From Agrobacterium tumefaciens (GTDB taxonomy: Bacteria > Pseudomonadota > Alphaproteobacteria > Rhizobiales > Rhizobiaceae): a stretch of DNA of 64,000 bases. The notes below the pieces were generated by a model, which saw nothing but the letters and a program-made list of their open reading frames with translations, had not been told where the DNA came from and ran no database searches. The DNA is taken from NCBI GenBank assembly GCA_025560025.1, contig CP048486.1, positions 2,064,761 through 2,128,760 on the forward strand, read 5' to 3'. Position numbers and translations under genes: made by a program. Positions 9,558 through 18,516 of this stretch are shown piece after piece; position 1 is the stretch's first letter, and each line of letters starts with the position of its first letter.

Positions 9558-9971
9558 ATGAGATGGCTTGAAACCGGATGCCTTACGGCTGCGCTGACAA
9601 TCGTCAGCGCCTGCTCCACCACCGGGCAGACGGAGATTTCCCGCACCGTCGCAGGCTTTGTGGGACAGCCCCGCGACGCCGCCATCGCCAGACTTGGCCG
9701 TCCGAACAAGGTCATCATCGAAAACGGCGCAACCGAGTCCTATTGGCTGAAGGTCGATGTCGAGACCTATGCCGGCCTCAGCAACAGGCGCGAGTATAAA
9801 ACCGTCAATGGCCAGGCGCAGATATCGGAAACCGAGGGCATGAAGATCAAGGAGCACCGCCGTGACTGCATCATCAAGATCACTGCGGACGCCGCCTCCA
9901 CCATCAGGACGAGCGAGATCATCGGTAATCCGGCCAGTTGCGAAAATATTCTAAATCGTCCGGCCTCCTGA
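9558..9971 (+). CDS. Small lipoprotein of unknown function
   Basis: The 137-residue product has a lipoprotein signal peptide ending in the lipobox IVSAC (Cys19), so it should be anchored to a membrane. The mature part has a short repeat-free domain (GFVGQPRDAAIARLGRPNKV, then a YWLKVDVETY strand) reminiscent of SmpA/BamE-like folds. I cannot place it in a named family with confidence. Two cysteines near the C-terminus (HRRDCII and ASCENIL) may form a disulphide. ATG 9558 follows an AGGGGAAGC-like site. It converges on the large TonB receptor gene across a shared hairpin. Confidence 0.65.
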   Translation: MRWLETGCLTAALTIVSACSTTGQTEISRTVAGFVGQPRDAAIARLGRPNKVIIENGATESYWLKVDVETYAGLSNRREYKTVNGQAQISETEGMKIKEHRRDCIIKITADAASTIRTSEIIGNPASCENILNRPAS

Positions 9972-10004
9972 ACCGCGTCCGGGGGCGGAACGCGGCTCAG
10001 GAGG
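9964..10004. terminator. Bidirectional stem-loop between the convergent lipoprotein and receptor genes
   Basis: A 15-base stem with one mismatch (9964-9978 with 9990-10004) and an 11-base loop lies between the convergent stop codons at 9971 and 10017. It can serve both strands. Confidence 0.65.
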
Positions 10005-10016
10005 TTGCAAGGGGGC

Positions 10017-13000
10017 TCAGAAGCGATAGTTCAGCCCGACCTTGATGGCATGCATGTTCAGCGAATTCGAGGCATTGCGGCCGTTTGCTATTCCCGAAGT
10101 GCCGGCGTGGTCGACATATTCGTAGACCGGCGATTCATAGGGAGCGCAAACTTCCGGGTAGATGGCGCAAAGCCAGGCCATATTGGGATCATTGGCCAAA
10201 CCGGGGTCGATCATCTCGGTGCCGGTCTGCTCGCTGGTCTGGTAGTCCTTGCCGGTGCCGGCGCGGGCATTCTTGAACTTGAAGGATTTGGCGCGGAAAT
10301 GGCTGTAGCTGTAATCCGCCCTGATCGACCAGTTTTCATTCAGGGCATATTCCGCGCCAAGCCCGATGGTGAAGCCGGTCCGCGTGCCGGAGGCCTTCTC
10401 GACGAAGAACGCCGTTGTTTCGGAACCCATGGGGTTGGTAGCGCTCGCACTGTCTGAGACATACTGGTCGCGCCATTGGGTTTCCCGGGCAAGCGCCAGA
10501 CCGGCGGTGGAGTAAACCAGCAGCCTGTCGTTGACGGCATATCCGAGTTTTGCCCGCAACCCGGCAGTCCAGTCGATGTCGTAGCTGGTGGTTGCGTCCA
10601 CATGCCCGTTTTTCGCCAGTGTGGCATCCGTGGAGGCGAACTTTTCGATGCCGCGAAGATAGGTTTTGGTGTAATCGGCCTCGACGCCGACGACGAAGCC
10701 GTTTTCGAGCTGCCGGTCATAACCCGCATGCAGCCCGAATGCGCCGCCGCGCATGTTGAAATCGGCAGATTCCCGCGCGGCTGCATCGCTGAACGTTCCA
10801 TCCAGAGAGGTCGTATTTCCTGCGATATTCAGGAAATCGCCGCCCGCATGAGCACCCACATTAAAGCCGGTCCAGTCGCGAACGAAGGCGCTGTCCGTCG
10901 GGCTACTGAAGGGGGAAAGGCCCGGCAGGGCTTCACCGCCGCCAATGGTTGCCGTAAGGCTGGCATAGATCGTCCGGCCCGGTCCCGGCTGTGTGACAAG
11001 GCCGAGAGGATCGACATAGAAACGATCGAACAGGTTTTCCACGCGCAGGCTCGCGGTCATGTTGTCGTTGATCTTGTATTCGGTAAACAGGTCGACCAGC
11101 GTATAGGGTTCCCAGTCCACGAGAGCGATGAATTCGGAGGCGCCCTGCGCCGTGACATCGCCATGTCCGATGGCGCGCGGTCCGACATAGGAGATGCGGC
11201 CGCCGACCGTCAGCCGGTCCTCGAGGAATTTCTGCGAGAGCGTCAGGTCCACCGTATATTCCGGCTGAACATGGTTGGTCGCATAGTCGCCGTAGAGGGA
11301 CTTGCTGTCGCAGGTCTGGGTCGTGCGGCAATATTCGACATTCAGGAAATAATTGGCCGAAAGGTCCGCCGAAAAGCCGCCATTGGTATAACGGCCGGAG
11401 AGTTCGAGACCTGAAAATTTAGCCCGGGGAATGTTGCCGATATTGAGGGTCAGTACCGGTTCGGTCACCACGGTGCGCGAGATGTAATTCTTGACGTCCC
11501 AATTGAAATAACCGAACTTGATCATGGCGGTATCGTCGTCAGACAGAATCCCGTCGCGAATGATGTTGGTGCCGATTTCCCAGTTGCTGGACCGTTCCGG
11601 CTGGACGCCGGCATTGGCGATCACGCTGTTGAAGGCGGAGACGGATTCGATGATGGATGGCGATCTGAGCGTATTCGAATAGTTGGCGTAGAACTGCGTA
11701 TTGTCGAACGGTTCCACCGTCACGCCGGCAGAAGGGCTGAAACCCCCGTCATCCACCGTCAGGCCGATGGGTTTGCCCTGGGCCTGATATTTTTCGTAGG
11801 GGTCAAATCGATCCTTGAGCCAATAATGCGAGTATCGCAGGCCGCCATTCAGGGTCAGCCAGTCAACGGGCTTATAGGCCGCCTTGGCGAAAGCGGCTCC
11901 CTCATGACGAATGGCATCGCGCGGCGTCAGCCAACCCTCGAGAACAGCGGCGTGCTCGCTGCCATTGGTGTCCTCTGCCCGGTAGGAAATGCCGTAGTTC
12001 AGATCGAGGTCACCGTAATCCGAGCTGAATTGCGAGCGGTTGGTAATTTCCGCGCCCCACATATTGGTGTCGGTGCCGACCCGGAAACCGGATGGCAGGC
12101 CGATTTTTTCGGGCGTCAGTCCTCGCCCGCCGCGCACGGGATTTCGGACTTCGAGATGGTTGAAGTAGAAATTCGACTTGAAGTCGATGAGATCATTATC
12201 CTCGGGGTTCCAGTTGTATCTCGCCGTGAACGTGTCGAGGCTGGTGCTGACCGTCTGTTCCTGTTGCTGCGCCTGTCCGGTATTCGAGGTCAGCCGCGAG
12301 GCAAGCCGGTCCCCGGCCTCGCTTCTATATCCCATATAACCGATCTGGAATGTCTGGTCGTCCGAAAGGCGTGCGGTCACTTTTGCCAGAAGAGATTGCG
12401 TTTCCAGCTCGGTGTTGAGGACTTCCTCACCCCCGCGATAGTTGACCAGACCTTCATTGATCATCGTGTTGGGAAGAATGCCGCCCCAATATTTCGTGTT
12501 GCCAATGTTTTTCGGAGAGGCGACGGGGCCGTGGCTGCCGGCGTGATAATTGCCCTGGCGACGATGCGCATAACCCGCAACGACATCGATGTCCTCGCCC
12601 TTATAGGCGCCGATCACACTGCCTGAGCCGGTCGTTGGCTTGAGGAAGGCGGGGCGATCCATCCCGTCGGCAGATGGTGTCGCGGTGCCCACGCCGGACT
12701 GATAGCTGTAGCCGCCCAGCGCGCCATCCTTCGGGCTTGACGAATTGGTGCCAAAACCGCCTTTGACCTTGAGGCCCCATTTCTCACCGTCCTTGACGAT
12801 GTCATCGGCACTGACCGTCCTCATCGCGACCGAGCCGGCATTGCCGAAGGAAGCGGCGTCTGCCCCCTTGGTAATGTCGACGCCGGCGATGAAATCGGGA
12901 TCGACATAGGTGCGGTTCGAGACGCCCTGATAGCCCTGATAGACCGTCACGGAATTCTCGGCGCCGTCTATCGTCGTGGCGACGCGACCCATTCCCTGCA

Positions 13001-13604
13001 TGCCGCGAATATTGACGTCGATGGCGCCCGCGCCGTTGCGCGCCTCGCCGGACATGACGCCCGCCGTGCCGCGGAACATGTCGGCCGGGCTGGAGCCGCG
13101 AAAGCGGTCGATGTCCTCGCCCGAAATATAGGCCGTGGGGGCGTCGGTTCCGTAGGGCGCGTCGGGGCTGCCGTATCGCCCGCTTTTGCCGGTGACGGTG
13201 ATTGTCTCCAGCGCGACTGTACCATCCGCCGCGGCTGCTTCCGGCGCCTGTGAGGCGTTGGAGACCGTCACGCGATCGGGCGCGGTAAAGCGAAAGCTCA
13301 GGCCGGTGCCGTCCAGAAGCTTGCCGAGCGCCTCGCGCGGTTGAAGGGCGCCGGCCGCGCCGGAAGTTTTCAGCCCCTTTGTCAAAGACGCATCGTAGAA
13401 AATCTGTATGCCGCTTGCCGCACCAAATCGCGTCAGCGCCACGTCAAGCGATCCCGCGGGAATGGAGAATTGGCGCAGCTCCTGCGCGTGAACCTGGGTG
13501 TGAGCGTAAAACGAGACGGAGCACGCCAGCGATGCGCAGAATGCCGCCAGCCTCAAACGCCCTGCGCGAGTACCGGATTTTTGTCCCGTCGCCAATAAAT
13601 TCAT
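10017..13604 (-). CDS. TonB-dependent receptor with STN signalling domain fused to a C-terminal outer-membrane beta-barrel domain
   Basis: This 1195-residue outer-membrane protein has several parts. A signal peptide (1-40) is followed by an STN domain (about 41-115) that should contact FecR. Next come a TonB-box-like LETITVTG (132-139) and a plug with DVNIRGMQGMGRV. A full 22-strand barrel ends near residue 890 (ENLFDRFYVDP, then GRTIYASLTAT). After a short linker, about 280 further residues begin DWTGFNVGAHAGGDF and end HAIKVGLNYRF, like a complete Omp25/RopB-type small barrel. Ordinary receptors stop at the first barrel. The ligand is probably haem or a ferric chelate, given the FecI and FecR genes upstream. 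ATG 13604 is used. Confidence 0.88.
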   Translation of the reverse strand: MNLLATGQKSGTRAGRLRLAAFCASLACSVSFYAHTQVHAQELRQFSIPAGSLDVALTRFGAASGIQIFYDASLTKGLKTSGAAGALQPREALGKLLDGTGLSFRFTAPDRVTVSNASQAPEAAAADGTVALETITVTGKSGRYGSPDAPYGTDAPTAYISGEDIDRFRGSSPADMFRGTAGVMSGEARNGAGAIDVNIRGMQGMGRVATTIDGAENSVTVYQGYQGVSNRTYVDPDFIAGVDITKGADAASFGNAGSVAMRTVSADDIVKDGEKWGLKVKGGFGTNSSSPKDGALGGYSYQSGVGTATPSADGMDRPAFLKPTTGSGSVIGAYKGEDIDVVAGYAHRRQGNYHAGSHGPVASPKNIGNTKYWGGILPNTMINEGLVNYRGGEEVLNTELETQSLLAKVTARLSDDQTFQIGYMGYRSEAGDRLASRLTSNTGQAQQQEQTVSTSLDTFTARYNWNPEDNDLIDFKSNFYFNHLEVRNPVRGGRGLTPEKIGLPSGFRVGTDTNMWGAEITNRSQFSSDYGDLDLNYGISYRAEDTNGSEHAAVLEGWLTPRDAIRHEGAAFAKAAYKPVDWLTLNGGLRYSHYWLKDRFDPYEKYQAQGKPIGLTVDDGGFSPSAGVTVEPFDNTQFYANYSNTLRSPSIIESVSAFNSVIANAGVQPERSSNWEIGTNIIRDGILSDDDTAMIKFGYFNWDVKNYISRTVVTEPVLTLNIGNIPRAKFSGLELSGRYTNGGFSADLSANYFLNVEYCRTTQTCDSKSLYGDYATNHVQPEYTVDLTLSQKFLEDRLTVGGRISYVGPRAIGHGDVTAQGASEFIALVDWEPYTLVDLFTEYKINDNMTASLRVENLFDRFYVDPLGLVTQPGPGRTIYASLTATIGGGEALPGLSPFSSPTDSAFVRDWTGFNVGAHAGGDFLNIAGNTTSLDGTFSDAAARESADFNMRGGAFGLHAGYDRQLENGFVVGVEADYTKTYLRGIEKFASTDATLAKNGHVDATTSYDIDWTAGLRAKLGYAVNDRLLVYSTAGLALARETQWRDQYVSDSASATNPMGSETTAFFVEKASGTRTGFTIGLGAEYALNENWSIRADYSYSHFRAKSFKFKNARAGTGKDYQTSEQTGTEMIDPGLANDPNMAWLCAIYPEVCAPYESPVYEYVDHAGTSGIANGRNASNSLNMHAIKVGLNYRF

Positions 13605-13751
13605 CCCCGTAACCCCTTCAGTTTCGCCGCATCACTGCGGCCTCTGATAGGAAGGACGACCGAGGCGCGGAAACCCGAAAAGATTTCTGGAGTTTTTTGG
13701 TAATATTTTTGGTCGAACAATATCGTGGCAGGGTGAGGGTGTGAGCCGGGG

Positions 13752-14675
13752 TCAGACGAGGAGCAGTATTCCGCCGGCACCGATTGCCCGCAGATGCAGC
13801 GTTTCCTCAAGATGGGCGATAATATCCTGTGGCCGGTTGAGCTGGAAAACGCCCGAGACGTGCAGGGACCGCAGGCTTTCACGCGTGATGATGATCCTGC
13901 CACGCCGGTGCCGGTTCAGACTTGCGACGATGTCTTCAAGGGGACGATTGTTGAACACCAGCAGGCCTTCGCGCCAGGCGGAGGCGGTTTCAAGGTCGAT
14001 TGCGGATTTTTCCTTGAGGCCGGAACGTCCGTAAGTGATGGCCTCGCCGGGAAGGAGCTGGGCATTGCCGAGACAGTGCACGGCAAGCGGGCCGGACAGG
14101 CATTCCACCGTCACGCCGCTGGCGTTGTGTGTCACGCTGAAGGAGCCGCCGGAAGCTTCGACATAACCGGCGCCGGCATTCACGACAAATGGCATGTCGG
14201 ATGCCTGCCTGACCGTGAAGACCGCAGCGCCCGCCGTCAGATCGAACCGCCGTTCACCGTCGAGAGACAGCGCCGTGCCGCCATCCATAAAGGCGGTCGA
14301 TCCGTCCGGCAGGTTCACATTTCGCTGCTCGCCGACCCCCGTTGAAAAATCCGCAAGCATTGAACCTATGGAGGGCATGTAACCGAGTTGCGGCAGCGCC
14401 ACGGCGACGCCGGCAAAACCGGCTGCAAGGCTGCCGCCAATCATGAATGACCGTCTGGAGACGACGTTCGCGCGCGTTCGCGTTTCGGCCTGCAAGGCCG
14501 GGCCGAGATTGCGCCAGAGCGCCGATGCCTCGATGAAGGCGCGTTCGTGCTCGGCACTGAGATTGCGCCAATAGCTGAGCGCTTCCGTATCCTCGACCGT
14601 AGCCGCGCCGGAGTGCAGCCTGACGATAAAGGACGTGGCCTTTTTTCTGAGCGCATCGGATCCGTCGTTCAACAC
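13752..14675 (-). CDS. fecR: FecR-like anti-sigma regulator
   Basis: The 307-residue protein should relay ligand binding from the STN domain of the downstream receptor to the ECF sigma factor. The N-terminal 85 residues (RKKATSFIVRLHSG, then YWRNLSAEHERAF) match the cytoplasmic sigma-binding part. A single hydrophobic span follows (about residues 77-95, FMIGGSLAAGFAGVAVAL), then a periplasmic FecR domain (LPDGSTAFMDGGTALSLD). The C-terminal part (NNRPLEDIVASLNRHRRG) resembles an STN-like fold. It starts at GTG 14675 after TAGGGGGTGA. It lies 147 bases before the receptor gene and 87 after the sigma gene, all on one strand. Confidence 0.85.
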   Translation of the reverse strand: MLNDGSDALRKKATSFIVRLHSGAATVEDTEALSYWRNLSAEHERAFIEASALWRNLGPALQAETRTRANVVSRRSFMIGGSLAAGFAGVAVALPQLGYMPSIGSMLADFSTGVGEQRNVNLPDGSTAFMDGGTALSLDGERRFDLTAGAAVFTVRQASDMPFVVNAGAGYVEASGGSFSVTHNASGVTVECLSGPLAVHCLGNAQLLPGEAITYGRSGLKEKSAIDLETASAWREGLLVFNNRPLEDIVASLNRHRRGRIIITRESLRSLHVSGVFQLNRPQDIIAHLEETLHLRAIGAGGILLLV

Positions 14676-14762
14676 TCACCCCCTATCAAAAATTCCATCC
14701 GGGCACGGGAATTTCACATGAACCTCACTAGCTCTAACGATTGAAAACCGGAAATCCGAAAA

Positions 14763-15272
14763 TTATCTGCGCCGCTCATGGCCCATTTTCTCCATGCAGT
14801 AATTGATCGCCCGGTTGATTTCCATTTCCACCGTGCGGGTCGAGACATGAAATTCCTCCGCGATCTCGGCATAGGGACGAAACTCCAGCCGCGCCGCGAC
14901 GAGCATTTTTCGCTGCCGATCCGGCAATTCGCCGATGACCCGCATGAGTTCCCGGATCTGGTCGCGATCGATCACCTGTTGGTCCGGTAATGGACGTTCA
15001 TCGCGAATTGAAAGCGCATCCTCGATCTGTTCGGTCGTCGCGCGGTGCTTGCGACCGCGCCCATGATCGATGGCAAGTGACCGTGCAATCCGCTTGAGAT
15101 AGGGAACGGGGGCCTCGGAGGCATTGGAACTGTTCCTCGCCAGCTTGATCCAGGCTTCATGGGCAAGATCCTCGGCATCTTCCCGGGAACCCGTCATCCG
15201 CGTCAGATATCGCTTGATGTCCGACTGCGTTTTCAGGAATGCCGAGAGGAATTTGTCGTCGCGTTGCGTCAT
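14763..15272 (-). CDS. fecI: ECF sigma factor, FecI type
   Basis: This 169-residue sigma-70 family protein has region 2 (DIKRYLTRMTGSREDAEDLAHEAWIKL) and region 4 (LPDRQRKMLVAARLEFRPYAEIAEEFHVSTRTVE). It lacks region 3, as ECF factors do. With the FecR and STN-receptor genes directly downstream it forms a cell-surface signalling cassette for iron or haem uptake. ATG 15272 is used. An AT-rich inverted repeat 45-70 bases upstream may be an iron-responsive operator. Confidence 0.87.
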   Translation of the reverse strand: MTQRDDKFLSAFLKTQSDIKRYLTRMTGSREDAEDLAHEAWIKLARNSSNASEAPVPYLKRIARSLAIDHGRGRKHRATTEQIEDALSIRDERPLPDQQVIDRDQIRELMRVIGELPDRQRKMLVAARLEFRPYAEIAEEFHVSTRTVEMEINRAINYCMEKMGHERRR

Positions 15273-15317
15273 GACCGACCTGGGGATTGCGTTTGAGGCG
15301 ATACCCCGCGCAGCGAC

Positions 15318-15342
15318 TTATTTCAATACTTAACTGAAATAA
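15318..15342. promoter_or_regulatory. AT-rich inverted repeat upstream of fecI, candidate operator
   Basis: A perfect 8-base inverted repeat (TTATTTCA at 15318-15325, TGAAATAA at 15335-15342) has 9 bases between the arms. It lies in the leader of the sigma gene. Its symmetry and place suggest an operator for Irr, RirA or Fur. The arms do not exactly match the TGA-N9-TCA iron-responsive motif, so the factor is not assigned. Confidence 0.4.
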
Positions 15343-15505
15343 TCATGTTAAAATGGTTCTCTTCGCGACAGCCCCCTCGCAATGGTCCTCTGGCGGATGC
15401 GACCCGGTTTCTGTGGATGACGGTAACCGCTGTTGTGACGTTAAGCCTCTGCGCATATGCTGGACTACTCAATCTCGATTTCCGGCCAAGGCGGACAGGA
15501 GCACG

Positions 15506-16489
15506 ATGACCTCCCAGTTGGATTTTTTTGCCCCCGCGGCGGCGCGGCTTGCCCAGGCCGAACGAGGGCGAAAAAAAGCGGGTGGTGGCGAAACAACGCA
15601 GAAGGCGGTTGCTGACGACGAGACGCTTGCCGCTTATCTCGAATCCACCGGCAGTTACCGCATCCTGCGCAGGCTTCAGCCCCGTGCCGTCGTCGAGCGG
15701 CCGAAACCCGGATTTCCCCGTCGGGGCATTATCCTTGATACGGAAACAACGGGCCTCGACCATCGAACCGACGAGATCATAGAAATAGGTGTCATCGCCT
15801 TCACATTCGACGATCAGGGTGTGATTGGCGATGTCACCGGTATCTATGGCGGCCTGCGCCAGCCCGGCATTGCCATTCCCGAAGAGATCACGCGCCTGAC
15901 GGGTATTACCGATGAAATGGTCGCGGGACAGGCGATAGACATCGAGCGGTTGACGTCCCTTGTCGCCGATGCCGATCTCATCATTGCCCACAATGCCGGC
16001 TTCGACCGTCCCTTTTGCGAGAGCTTCTCGCCGATCTTCCGGGACAAGGCCTGGGCCTGTTCCGTAAAGGAGATAGACTGGCGGGCACGGGGCTTTGAAG
16101 GCAACAAGCTTGGTTATCTGATCGGCCAGTCCGGCTATTTCCACGATGGCCACCGCGCTGTCGATGATTGTTTCGCGTTGCTGGAGGTGCTGGAACAGCA
16201 GCGCCCCGGCCAGACAGGAACGCCCTTTGCCGAACTCCACGAGGCAAGCCGGCTGTCAAGGGTCCGCATCTACGCGGAAAACAGCCCGTTCGAGATGAAG
16301 GATCATCTGAAAAAACGCGGCTACCGCTGGTCGGACGGGTCGGATGGCCGGCCGAAATCCTGGTGGGTGGAGCTGCCGGAGGAAAAGCTCGAGGAAGAGC
16401 TGCATTTCCTCCGGACCGAAATCTACCGCTGGGACGCCGATCCCATGGTGAAGCGCCTCACGGCGTTCGACCGGTTCAAGGCCGGTTAG
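15506..16489 (+). CDS. DEDDh-family 3'-5' exonuclease (DnaQ-like)
   Basis: The 327-residue protein carries the exonuclease core: Exo I ILDTETTGLD (Asp78, Glu80), Exo II around IIAHNAGFDRPF, and Exo III DGHRAVDDC. This pattern makes it DEDDh. The N-terminal 70 residues are charged and include an FF motif (MTSQLDFFAP), a possible protein-binding tag. The C-terminal 60 residues (LKKRGYRWSDGSDGRPKSWW) form a small added domain. Such enzymes trim DNA or RNA ends; the true substrate is not evident. ATG 15506 has GGACAGGAGC upstream. Its stop overlaps that of the nucleoside hydrolase by four bases, a convergent pair. Confidence 0.82.
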   Translation: MTSQLDFFAPAAARLAQAERGRKKAGGGETTQKAVADDETLAAYLESTGSYRILRRLQPRAVVERPKPGFPRRGIILDTETTGLDHRTDEIIEIGVIAFTFDDQGVIGDVTGIYGGLRQPGIAIPEEITRLTGITDEMVAGQAIDIERLTSLVADADLIIAHNAGFDRPFCESFSPIFRDKAWACSVKEIDWRARGFEGNKLGYLIGQSGYFHDGHRAVDDCFALLEVLEQQRPGQTGTPFAELHEASRLSRVRIYAENSPFEMKDHLKKRGYRWSDGSDGRPKSWWVELPEEKLEEELHFLRTEIYRWDADPMVKRLTAFDRFKAG

Positions 16490-17403
16490 GCTTTTTTCAG
16501 TGCGTCGAGGAACAGACGCTCAAACGCCTGCGCATCCACCCCGGTGACGATTGTGGCGTTGGTTGCACGTCCGGCGAGATGCCGCTCGTTTATGGCGGCG
16601 ATCACCTGTCCTGCTGCCGGACCACTGTCGGTGTAGATGGAGACATGGCCGGAAACGGTTTCGAAAATCTCGGGCGCCAGCATCCATGCGATGGCGCTCG
16701 GATCGTGCAGGCACGGATCCTTGGCGCCGTAATTGATCAGGAGATGGGCGGCTTCTTTCGCCGCCGGCGTTCCGATGGCTATGGCTTCGGCGATCATCCC
16801 CTCGGAAACGACGGCCTGGCGGGTAACGTCGAGGCCGAGCATGGTGATCGGAATGCCGCTGTCGAAGACGATGGAAGCGGCATGGGGGTCGACTGCGAAA
16901 TTGAATTCCGCAAGCGGCGTTGTATTGCCCGGGCAGAAAGCCGCGCCGCCCATGATGGTGATCGCGCTGACGAATTCCGGCAATTGCGGATCGAGGAGAA
17001 GTGCGAGGGCAATATTGGTCAGCGGACCGGTGGCGCAGATATGCAGCTTGCCTTCCGCGCGCGCAATCCTCGAGATTTCTGTCGCCGCATGGCCGTCGCT
17101 CAAGGGCATGGTCGGTGCGGGCAGCGTGCTGCCGGCAAGCCCATCCTGACCATGCATGATCGAAACCCTGCCTCTGGAAGCCATGATGGGGCGTGCCGCG
17201 CCGGCATGGACCGGAATGTCCTGCCGCCCGGCAAGTTCCAGAATGCGCCGGGCATTGTTCAGCACGGGCTCGAGGCCGACATTGCCGGCAACGCAGGTGA
17301 CGCCGATCATCTCCAGCTCATCGCGCCGGCCGAGCGCGAAAAGCATCGCCAGCGCATCATCGGCACCCGGATCGCAATCGTAGAGAAAACGCAAAGGAGC
17401 CAT
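16486..17403 (-). CDS. Inosine-uridine preferring nucleoside hydrolase family protein
   Basis: The 305-residue enzyme should cleave the N-glycosidic bond of ribonucleosides, giving base and ribose. The calcium-binding motif is present (YDCDPGADDALAMLFAL, near residue 8), as are MGGA and NFAVDPHAA. ATG 17403 has an AAGGA site 9 bases away, so I prefer it to the TTG at 17412. It is the last gene of a run that includes a PotABCD-type transporter, an ArgE-like deacylase and a GH3 glycosidase. A nucleoside-like or N-glycosylated product may therefore be imported and broken down. Confidence 0.85.
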   Translation of the reverse strand: MAPLRFLYDCDPGADDALAMLFALGRRDELEMIGVTCVAGNVGLEPVLNNARRILELAGRQDIPVHAGAARPIMASRGRVSIMHGQDGLAGSTLPAPTMPLSDGHAATEISRIARAEGKLHICATGPLTNIALALLLDPQLPEFVSAITIMGGAAFCPGNTTPLAEFNFAVDPHAASIVFDSGIPITMLGLDVTRQAVVSEGMIAEAIAIGTPAAKEAAHLLINYGAKDPCLHDPSAIAWMLAPEIFETVSGHVSIYTDSGPAAGQVIAAINERHLAGRATNATIVTGVDAQAFERLFLDALKKA

Positions 17404-17408
17404 GGGTA

Positions 17409-18467
17409 TCAATCCTTGTCGCTGAGGAAACGTGCGGATTCAGGCGACCAGCCGAAGCGGATGATCGTTCCCACCTCGACATCACCCTTCTGGGCAGGTG
17501 CCCTTGCGATGATCTCCTGTGCACCGGCATCGATGATGACGCGCAGTTCGGAGCCGCCATAAACGGTTTCGCGAACGCGTCCCTCACAAAATCCTTCGCC
17601 GAGCGTGATGGCTTCGGGCCGCACGACAATCGCGCCCTTCGTGCCCTCGGTCGGTGTGTTGCCGGGAATGGGCAACGTCCCGATCGCGGTTTGCAGCGCG
17701 CCATCCTTCACCGTGCCGCGAATGATGGACGAGGTGCCGATAAAATCCGCGACGAACAGGTTCTGCGGCTCTTCATACATCTGGCGCGGCGTGCCGAGCT
17801 GGGCGATCTTGCCGTCATTCATCAGGCAGATGCGGTCGGAAAGGGCGAGCGCCTCCTGTTGGTCGTGGGTGACGAAAATGATCGTCGCACCCGTCTCGCG
17901 ATGGATGCGCTTGATTTCGATCTGCATCACCTCGCGCAGCTTGGCGTCGAGGGCGCCGAGCGGTTCGTCCATCAGGATGATGGCCGGATCGTAGACGAGG
18001 CAGCGCGCGAGCGCCACGCGCTGCTGCTGGCCGCCTGAAAGCTGCGAGGGCGAGCGGCCGGCGGCATGGGCAAGACCGACCGTCTCCAGCGCCTTCGTTA
18101 CCTTGAGGTCGATTTCGGACTTCGGAAGGCTGCGCATCTTTAGTGCAAAACCGACATTCTCGGCCACGGTCATATGCGGAAACAATGCGTAATTCTGGAA
18201 GACGACGCCGATGTCACGCTTGTTGACCGGCGCGTAGGTCTGGTCCTTGCCGTCGATGACGACCGTTCCGGCGCTCGGCTCCTGCAGGCCGCAGATCAGT
18301 TGCAAAAGGGTGGTCTTGCCTGAACCGGACGGTCCGAGCAATGTCAGCAGTTCGCCTTTGCGAACTTCGAGATCGACGTGATCGAGGGCGATGGTCGCGC
18401 CATAAATCTTGGCGAGACCCTTTACCCTGAGCTTGTGTTCGGGCGTGGCGGCAGAGGTAGCTGACAT
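17409..18467 (-). CDS. ABC transporter ATP-binding protein, spermidine/putrescine type (PotA-like)
   Basis: This 352-residue ATPase has Walker A GPSGSGKTT (45-53), LSGGQ (143-147), Walker B ILMDEP (164-169), the THDQQEA H-loop and a C-terminal TOBE domain. It powers the fused permease encoded just upstream. I chose ATG 18467 (MSATSAATPEHK). An in-frame ATG at 18515, one base past the permease stop, would add 16 residues. The PotA branch covers polyamines, thiamine, opines and other cations, so the substrate is open. Confidence 0.82.
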   Translation of the reverse strand: MSATSAATPEHKLRVKGLAKIYGATIALDHVDLEVRKGELLTLLGPSGSGKTTLLQLICGLQEPSAGTVVIDGKDQTYAPVNKRDIGVVFQNYALFPHMTVAENVGFALKMRSLPKSEIDLKVTKALETVGLAHAAGRSPSQLSGGQQQRVALARCLVYDPAIILMDEPLGALDAKLREVMQIEIKRIHRETGATIIFVTHDQQEALALSDRICLMNDGKIAQLGTPRQMYEEPQNLFVADFIGTSSIIRGTVKDGALQTAIGTLPIPGNTPTEGTKGAIVVRPEAITLGEGFCEGRVRETVYGGSELRVIIDAGAQEIIARAPAQKGDVEVGTIIRFGWSPESARFLSDKD

Positions 18468-18516
18468 GTCTGGAGAAATTCCTTTGGTCGTGAGGGGAGA
18501 GGCTGGCGCGCGCATG

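Noticed and set aside
16168..17562. 464-residue plus-strand open frame across the exonuclease and nucleoside hydrolase genes
   Set aside because: It overlaps two recognisable genes in another frame and on the other strand, and has no family signature.
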